Origin: Zelonia costaricensis
Taxonomy: Eukaryota > Euglenozoa > Kinetoplastea > Trypanosomatida > Trypanosomatidae
DNA length: 12,723 bases
NCBI GenBank assembly: GCA_030849075.1
Contig: JASAOO010003013.1
Location: 4,559 to 17,281, forward strand
Reading direction: 5' to 3'
In this document: positions 7,560 through 12,723 of the stretch, in pieces
Numbering within the stretch: the first letter of the stretch is position 1
Layout of the letters: each line of letters begins with the position of its first letter
The notes under the pieces: model-generated
The model's database searches: none
What the model was told of the DNA's origin: nothing
Seen by the model: the letters and a program-made list of their open reading frames with translations, nothing else
Program-made: the position numbers and the translations under genes

Positions 7560-8060
7560 TCACGCCGGCGGCAGCATCCACGCATGTTTTGTTTACTTGT
7601 GTATCCTTCGCCCTAAAGCGCGGTAAGGGTGTCTCTCACGAGGAGGACCCTAGAGAGTTCTTCGCTGCGTACGGGTACGTGCAAGCCAATCGACGCTGTT
7701 GTTGTTTTACTCTTCGGCGCTCGCTGCGCACGGCCTCGACAGCACCCACCCCTTGCCCCGCTTCACGCTGTGCGGGCGCTCGAGCTCGTACGTGGCCCGC
7801 AGCTAGAGGAGCCGGCATCGCGCCGTTCATCAGGGCAGTGTCGCGTTTGCGCTGAGCACGCTGCGTGATGGCACGAAGATGCCCTTGCAGGTGGTGGAAA
7901 AGAAAGTATGTGATGGAACACCGACATCAACCAGGGCGCGCCGTCCATGCATGTGCTCGGCCAGGCGTGGCGCGGGAGAAGTGCGGGCCTCGCGACGACC
8001 ACCTCTCGTCACAACAACTCGCACTCCCACCCGCCGCAGGGTCGCAACCTCCAAAGACAC
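7560..8060. repeat. Complex, non-microsatellite block in the EF-G2 3' UTR; possible degenerate retroposon (weak)
   Basis: About 500 bases with mixed composition, unlike the surrounding simple-repeat spacer, lie just downstream of the EF-G2 stop codon and its CA tract. No long open frame runs through it on either strand. The size and position (3' UTR) would fit a SIDER2-class element, but I recognise no diagnostic signature, flanking duplication or A-tail, and it may simply be conserved 3' UTR sequence or hold a non-coding RNA. Confidence 0.22.
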
Positions 8061-8071
8061 GCGCATCCGCC

Positions 8072-8088
8072 CACACACACACACACAC
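8072..8088. repeat. (CA)n microsatellite at the start of the EF-G2 3' UTR
   Basis: CA units on plus, (UG)n in the mRNA sense, beginning 22 bases after the EF-G2 stop codon. Confidence 0.9.
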
Positions 8089-8109
8089 ATATTTGAGATG
8101 TCTGCGCCG

Positions 8110-10644
8110 CTACTCCATGATGCCGAGGTTCTTCAGGATGCGAGCCAGCACCGCCTTCTCCTCCACCACACGGTACTCGTGCAGCTTCAGGAAGAGGTTT
8201 GCGTGCCCCTTCACGGCCTTGCGCAGCTCCATCGTGTAGCGCAGCGTGTTGCGCAGCGCCACGGTGGCCTTGACCGAGCGGCCGTCCTCCTGCACGTCCA
8301 CCGTCAGTGCGTGGTGCTCGTTCAACGAGCTCACGACGCTGCCGATGTAGGTCGGCTCCGACAGGTGCACCTCGACCTCCATCATCGGCTCCAGCAGCGC
8401 AAGGTCGTCCTTGCGGATCGACTTGAGCAGCTCCAGCAGGGCCGCGCGGGCCACGTGCGTCAGCGAGCGCTCCTGCAGTGCCGAGCCGGCCGTCTTGCGG
8501 AAGTGCGTGAGCACCACCTCCACGCCAAACATCGGCAGCCCCGCCAGCGGGCCGAGCCGCATGCACGTGTCCACCGCAGCCTGGAAAGCCCCCGTGATGG
8601 TGCGAAGCTCCTCCCTCGCACTGCGCACATCCGCGTGCCGCACCGCGCCGTGCACGCCGCCACCCTGGGACTCGCCCGGCGCCGGCTGGGAGCTTCCGGC
8701 GATGAACGCGGCCGCGAAGTCGTCGTCGATGCGGAAGCGGCACTGCGCCGCGACGTCGCAGCGCTCGCCGTTCTCCAGCAGCGGCCGCAGCTCGAGCGCG
8801 ACGTCGGCGTACGGCAGGTCGTTGAGCATCCCCGTGTACTTGTCCAGTCGCTGCGCCGTACGGATTGTCTCGCGGTACTCGATGATGGCGCGCAGGAGGC
8901 GGCACTTCACCTGGTACTCGTTTGCCAGGCGCGACATGACGATTTCGAGGTGTAGCTCCCCCATTCCGCTGACCACCACCGTCCCCTGGTCGTTCTCCGT
9001 GACGCGCAGGCTGGGGTCCTCCCTAGCCAGCTCCCCGAGCGCGTTCTTGAGCAGCTCGATGTGCTGACGCGTGGCGGCCTCAATGGAGAAGGAGATGACC
9101 GCCGGCGGCGCGCTGATGCCCTCGAGTGTGTGGACCTCCTCCTTCACATCACCGCGCCGAACGTGCTGCTTCGCGTGCAGGTGGTGCTGCGAAGGCTGGC
9201 TGAACAGCGTGTCGCCGGTGTAGGTGTGCACGAGGAACGCCGCGCCGATCTGCCCAGCCTCCAGGTGCGGCACCTCCACAGGGGTGTCGGCGTGCATCAC
9301 GTACAGCTTCTCGACCAATTCGGTCTTGCCGCGGCTGTGGTTCTCGAGCCGCATACGAGGGCTCACCCTGCCGCTGTAGACGCGCAGGAATACGAGCGGA
9401 AGCCGCTGCCCCTTTGCCGGGTGCATCGTGTGCATCACCTTGAAGGCGAGGGCCACGGTGGGCACCGTTGCATCCGCCGAGGCGGGTGGGAGCGGCACGG
9501 GCAGCCCCTCCTTCGTGTAGCCGCTCAGCTGCCGATCACACGGCGAGGGCAGGTAGTAGGTCACGGCGTCGAGCAGCGGCTGCACGCCCTGATCACGCCG
9601 CGAGGCGCCGCACAACACGGGTATGAGCGGGGGCCGCCCACCCGAACCGGGGTGTACGACGGCGCGACGCACCGCCGCGCGCAGGGCCTCGGCTGGCAGG
9701 CGGCGCTCCGCCTCCGCCTCGTCGCCATCGGTGGCGTCCAGCTGCAGGATGAACGCCTCCGACAGGGCGTCATCCACGGCGGTGAGCTGTGTGATGAGGT
9801 CGTGCCGGGCGCTGCGCATGGCACGAGTCACGTGCAGCAGTTCGTGATCGACCACCGCTCCCGCCCCGGCTCCAGCTCCGCCGCCGTTGGTGGGGCTGCC
9901 ACCCGAATACGCCGCCTCGACGCGCGCGAGGTCGGTCCGCTGCACATCGGCGCCGTGCTCGCCACAGAAGCGGCACGCTGCCTGCTCGACCACGTCCACG
10001 ACCCCCGCGAAGCTGCCGTCCTCGGCGTGCAGCGGCACCTGCAGCAGCAGCGGTTCGAGCTGCAGCTTGGCGCGAATCGAGCGCACCGACATCGCGAAGT
10101 CGGCGTTGTACTTGTCCATCTTGTTCAGGAAGGCCAGCACTGGCACGTTGAACTTGCGGCTCTGCTGCAGCACCGTGTAGCTCTGCGCCTGCACGCCAGC
10201 CGAGGCGTCGAAGAGGGCCACAACGCCGTCCACGACCCGCATCGCCCGCTCCACCTCCACGGTGAAGTCGACGTGGCCGGGCGTGTCGATGAGGTTGATG
10301 GCGTAATCGCGCCAGTGAAGCGAGACGGCGGCGGACTGGATGGTGATGCCGCGGTCCGCCTCCTCCTTCATGAAGTCCGTCGTTGTCGTGCCGCTATCCA
10401 CGTCGCCGACGCGCTTCGTGACGCCGGCGTAGAAGAGCATGCGCTCCGTCGTGGTGGTCTTGCCGGCGTCGATGTGCGCGACGATGCCGATGTTGCGGAC
10501 GCGCGCGAGCCCCGCGCCGGTGCTGCTGACCTGCGGGCTGCGTGACGTCGTCGCTGGTGCGCAGACAGGGGGGCTGGGGTGCAGGACGCCACGTCGGCAG
10601 CACCGCGTTCCCCGCGCGCGGAGCACAAGAGACCGGAGCAGCAT
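8110..10644 (-). CDS. Mitochondrial elongation factor G2 (GFM2/RRF2mt-type ribosome-recycling GTPase)
   Basis: An 844-residue translational GTPase. The GTPase domain carries G1 AHIDAGKT (56-63), G2 RGIT (98-101), G3 DTPGH (120-124), G4 NKMD (174-177) and a G5-like CGAS (345-348). Domain II follows (about 392-495), then III (about 513-590, with SGMGELHLEI at 559-568), IV (about 590-745) and V (about 748-844). The EF-G2 rather than EF-G1 call rests on TDFMKEEADRGITIQSAAVS (89-108), FDASAGVQAQ (145-154) and the absence of the GGRGQYG-type domain IV loop typical of EF-G1. In other eukaryotes this paralogue works with mitochondrial RRF to split ribosomes and does not drive translocation. The first 58 residues are Arg-rich with no acidic residue, starting MLLRSLVLRARGTRCCRRG, which fits a mitochondrial presequence. 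A Gly/Ala-rich insertion lies at 248-264. The start at 10644 is preferred because the 91 upstream open codons encode microsatellite sequence and pyrimidine tracts and lie upstream of candidate splice acceptors. Confidence 0.93.
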   Translation of the reverse strand: MLLRSLVLRARGTRCCRRGVLHPSPPVCAPATTSRSPQVSSTGAGLARVRNIGIVAHIDAGKTTTTERMLFYAGVTKRVGDVDSGTTTTDFMKEEADRGITIQSAAVSLHWRDYAINLIDTPGHVDFTVEVERAMRVVDGVVALFDASAGVQAQSYTVLQQSRKFNVPVLAFLNKMDKYNADFAMSVRSIRAKLQLEPLLLQVPLHAEDGSFAGVVDVVEQAACRFCGEHGADVQRTDLARVEAAYSGGSPTNGGGAGAGAGAVVDHELLHVTRAMRSARHDLITQLTAVDDALSEAFILQLDATDGDEAEAERRLPAEALRAAVRRAVVHPGSGGRPPLIPVLCGASRRDQGVQPLLDAVTYYLPSPCDRQLSGYTKEGLPVPLPPASADATVPTVALAFKVMHTMHPAKGQRLPLVFLRVYSGRVSPRMRLENHSRGKTELVEKLYVMHADTPVEVPHLEAGQIGAAFLVHTYTGDTLFSQPSQHHLHAKQHVRRGDVKEEVHTLEGISAPPAVISFSIEAATRQHIELLKNALGELAREDPSLRVTENDQGTVVVSGMGELHLEIVMSRLANEYQVKCRLLRAIIEYRETIRTAQRLDKYTGMLNDLPYADVALELRPLLENGERCDVAAQCRFRIDDDFAAAFIAGSSQPAPGESQGGGVHGAVRHADVRSAREELRTITGAFQAAVDTCMRLGPLAGLPMFGVEVVLTHFRKTAGSALQERSLTHVARAALLELLKSIRKDDLALLEPMMEVEVHLSEPTYIGSVVSSLNEHHALTVDVQEDGRSVKATVALRNTLRYTMELRKAVKGHANLFLKLHEYRVVEEKAVLARILKNLGIME

Positions 10645-10649
10645 GCGCG

Positions 10650-10699
10650 CTGCAGTACGGGTGGGAAAAGAGAGAAGCTGCACGCAAGTGCGAAGGCCT
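10650..10699 (-). promoter_or_regulatory. Candidate trans-splice acceptors for the EF-G2 mRNA
   Basis: On the minus strand a CGGTAG has its AG at 10699-10698, downstream of a CT-rich stretch and a CA microsatellite. A second pyrimidine stretch, CTTCTCTCTTTTCCCACCC, leads to CTGCAG with AG at 10651-10650. The second would leave only five bases between the spliced leader and the ATG at 10644; the first leaves about 53. No ATG intervenes in either case, so both agree on the start. Which one is used cannot be told from sequence. Confidence 0.45.
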
Positions 10700-10705
10700 A
10701 CCGCG

Positions 10706-10740
10706 GTGTGTGTGTGTGTGTGTGCGTGTATGTGTGTATG
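10706..10740. repeat. (GT)n microsatellite in the EF-G2 5' region
   Basis: GT units on plus with interruptions (GCGTGTATG), about 62 bases upstream of the EF-G2 ATG; CA in the transcribed sense. Confidence 0.9.
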
Positions 10741-11766
10741 AAGGGAAGGGGGTTGGGGAGCGGCTCTCTGCGTATACGCAGGAGGAGGTGGTGACACGCA
10801 CGGGAGACCTTCCGAACAAGCAAAGCTCTCACGGATGGGCAAGACGACACGGCAGCGAAGGAGGGCGTGAAGAGAGACGTTGACGAACGTGGATACCCAA
10901 GATGCACGAGCTTGCACTTCCCGTGCAGCATCGCTGATGTGTCGTACGCTGGGGAAGATGCAAAGCCAGGAAACGAGGGGCTAGCAAGGCCTGCGTGCCG
11001 CTGACCGCTCTCCTCGTCGAGCTGAGCATCTTCTTCTTGTCGAGCTCACAGCCCCCACCACCACTTCGTGAAGAGGGGAGGGGATGCAGCGGAATAGAAC
11101 ACGCCGTGCTGATGGGGGCGCAGACCTCCTCTCTCCGTCCCTCTCCCCCCCTCCCCCTCTCCGACACAGCGAGCGCGCACCACACGCCATCGCACGGCAC
11201 GCAAGAGCCGCGCAAAACCGGAGTGAGGGGGAGGAGCGGGACTTGTTGGCATGCGTGACCCTCCGCGAACAGAAGCACAAGGAGCTGACAAATCGTGGAG
11301 GTTTTCAGGCGATGCAGAGGAGTGGCTCCGTCCGTCAGCTTTCTTTTTTTCTTCTTCTGTTCTTTTCTCTTTCTCTCTGTCATCTTTCCCGTACGTGCAT
11401 CAACCGATCCCTCCCTCTCTCGTGCCTTCCACCGTGGCCGAACACGCGGACGATGGAGAAGGCGTCCACCAGAACGAAGAATGAAGACAGAGACAGAGCC
11501 GCGCAAGACGGGCAACAAGGGAAATGGGGGGGAGGGAGCAAACCCCCGTCTGCGGCTCCACGTATACGCGGCTTCCTTCTGTGTAGTTGCTGTGTTTCAC
11601 AGTGGGGAGGGGAGGGGGGGGGGGCAAAAGGCGCGCAGTCGTCGAGGGAGGTGGAGGGGGAGGAAGATGGACGGCGGGGGACGTACGTGAAAGGGAACAG
11701 TCGTTGTTGTTGTTGTTTTTTTTTGCTTCTCGTTTCGTGTTCGTTTTCGGTATTGTTTGCACGCTC

Positions 11767-11812
11767 TGTGTGTGTCTGTGTGGGTCTGTGTGTGTGTGTG
11801 TGTGTGTGTGTG
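11767..11812. repeat. Imperfect (GT)n microsatellite
   Basis: GT units on plus with TCTG and GGG interruptions, ending in a pure stretch of about 12 units. Confidence 0.92.
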
Positions 11813-12405
11813 ATTGGCTGACTGATTTCAGTGGGTTGTGTGCCCGGTTCAAGATCCCCTCCCCCTCCCCCCTTCAAGATTCAGGCCGCCGCGCCGCCCC
11901 GGCACACAAACGTGTGATGGCGAGCAGGGCGAGGAGAAGAGGAAGGAGAAAAGATGCGCGAGAGAGAGGGAGGGAGAGAGCCCATGGCTGTGACGTGTCG
12001 GGGGGAGGGGGCCTCGCGCGCACCGTCAGCGCTGCGCCACTGCCTCCCTCCCCTCTCCGCACTTCCCGTCGCCAACCCCCGCCCACTCCACCGAGACAGG
12101 AAGCCAGTCCCAAAGGCACGGGGTGGAAGAGGGTGAGCCGCGCCTCCTCTGTGAGAGTTCAGAAGCGCAGCGTGGCCGTGTTGAGGGGAAGCGGGGAGAA
12201 GGGGCGAAGTAGAGCGCAGAACACGACAGCACAACAGTGGGGTGAGAAGGTGGGGAAGTGCGCACTTCGCGCAGCGTGCTCTGTCCTACCCACTTGGGGA
12301 TCGAAACCGGCAGCCACTTCAGCGGAAAGGAGACGGCGAGGCAGAGTGAGAAGAAGCGCAAAGCAAAAGAGGTTTAGCATCCCCATTGTCCGGGAGAGGC
12401 ACCGC

Positions 12406-12437
12406 GCACACACACACACACGAACACACACAGACAC
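12406..12437. repeat. Imperfect (CA)n microsatellite
   Basis: CA units on plus interrupted by CGAA and CAGA, near the right end of the non-coding region. Confidence 0.88.
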
Positions 12438-12558
12438 AGAGAAAAGGGAAAGCAGTCGCGGAGATCAGACGCCATTATCACGTGCTGCGCACGTCGTGCG
12501 TGCGTTACGCGCCACTTATCACACCATCCTCACGAAGAGGGTGCGAGAAGGCACTTAA

Positions 12559-12723
12559 CTAAGATCCTGCGTTCCTGCGCACCGACGCAGCGACGCACGA
12601 GCAGCGCTCGGGACACACACCGACACCTGCGCGTGTGTCGGCATCGCCGGCACACCCCACGCAGCGCGTCACCCACCGCAAGACCACCACCACGCCCAGA
12701 CGCAGGGCCAACGTGAAGGGAAA
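12559..12723 (-). CDS. Possible 3' end of a further minus-strand gene, cut by the window edge (weak)
   Basis: Reading leftwards from the edge, one minus frame stays open for 54 codons to a TAG at 12559-12561. It starts FPFTLALRLGVVVVLRWV, a stretch that could be a membrane segment, and continues Cys/Arg/Val-rich. About 80% of third positions are G or C, as in the neighbouring genes, and the purine/pyrimidine bias of the adjacent spacer stops near here. However, a second minus frame and plus-strand frames are also open across this short GC-rich stretch, so the reading frame is not secure. No family is recognised. It would be the gene transcribed before the EF-G2 gene. Confidence 0.22.
   Translation of the reverse strand, partial: FPFTLALRLGVVVVLRWVTRCVGCAGDADTRAGVGVCPERCSCVAASVRRNAGS

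Larger units (their letters stand above)
6538..8109. other. Intergenic region between the EF-G2 and hydrolase genes
   Basis: In the minus sense this comprises the EF-G2 3' UTR (from 8109), a spacer and the hydrolase 5' UTR (to 6538). It has a CA microsatellite at 8072-8088 starting 22 bases after the EF-G2 stop, a complex stretch at about 7560-8060, a GT tract at 7332-7358, a CA/ACAGAC array at 7166-7215, a G-run at 6770-6780 and the acceptor tract near 6640-6687. Short open frames in it (for example 64 codons on minus at 7636-7830) match nothing I recognise. No gene is called. Confidence 0.72.
10645..12558. other. Long non-coding region upstream of the EF-G2 gene
   Basis: About 1.9 kb with no recognisable gene. 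The part next to EF-G2 (10645-10900) holds its 5' leader, a GT tract and candidate acceptors. From about 11000 to 11450 pyrimidines are unusually on the plus strand, notably 11124-11162 and 11337-11445; then come purine-rich blocks (11500-11690, 11920-12010, 12120-12270), a T-run at 11717-11724 and GT/CA tracts. Open frames crossing it, up to 323 codons on plus at 11587-12558, translate into microsatellite-derived Cys-Val and Arg/Gly-rich sequence and are not credible proteins. Confidence 0.7.

Noticed and set aside
7636..7830. A 64-codon minus frame in the EF-G2 3' UTR
   Set aside because: Short, low in motif content and located in a 3' UTR; no sign of an acceptor of its own. Kept only as part of the complex block noted above.
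9061..10545. A 494-codon open frame on plus opposite the EF-G2 gene
   Set aside because: Antisense shadow of a clearly conserved GTPase; composition is Arg/His/Val-rich and no motif is visible.
11587..12558. A 323-codon open frame on plus in the right spacer
   Set aside because: Its translation is a Gly/Arg-rich, Cys-Val microsatellite product with no domain and it crosses several simple repeats and homopolymers.
1..12723. CRISPR array, bacterial operon, phage or insertion-sequence structure
   Set aside because: No direct-repeat/spacer array, Shine-Dalgarno sites, terminal inverted repeats or transposase; the architecture is trypanosomatid nuclear DNA.

Overview
The window looks like nuclear DNA of a trypanosomatid of the Leishmaniinae (Leishmania, or a close relative such as Leptomonas or Crithidia). 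Three long intron-free genes lie on one strand and are separated by 0.8-1.6 kb gaps. The genes are GC-rich. The gaps are full of long (GT)n/(CA)n tracts and homopolymer runs. Upstream of each gene there is a pyrimidine tract on the coding strand followed by an AG, as expected for spliced-leader trans-splicing acceptors rather than individual promoters. Species cannot be fixed from the sequence alone.

All three recognisable genes are on the minus strand, so in transcription order they run right to left. (1) 10644-8110 is a mitochondrial translational GTPase of the EF-G2/GFM2 (RRF2mt) type, the factor that helps split mitochondrial ribosomes after termination. (2) 6537-4474 is a 687-residue CocE/NonD-type serine hydrolase (X-Pro dipeptidyl-peptidase S15-like fold) with a complete Ser-Asp-His triad and a strongly bacterial-looking architecture. 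(3) 3660-1789 is a 623-residue protein with an N-terminal PBZ-type zinc finger followed by a histone PARylation factor 1 (HPF1, DUF2228) domain. It keeps the Asp-Glu pair and the Tyr-Arg pair that in animal HPF1 complete the PARP active site and bind PARP. This is the most interesting item here.

The remaining sequence is non-coding as far as I can tell: 1-1788, 3661-4473, 6538-8109 and 10645-12558. It consists of UTRs and intergenic spacers rich in purines on the plus strand (pyrimidines on the coding strand), with microsatellites. Two more complex stretches, 1551-1788 and about 7560-8060, lie in the 3' UTRs of the HPF1 and EF-G2 genes and could be degenerate SIDER-type retroposons; this is a weak call. 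The last 165 bases may hold the 3' end of another minus-strand gene, also weakly supported.

The three genes do not form a functional pathway (mitochondrial ribosome recycling, a hydrolase of unknown substrate, nuclear ADP-ribosylation). Their shared orientation reflects polycistronic transcription, as is normal in trypanosomatids.
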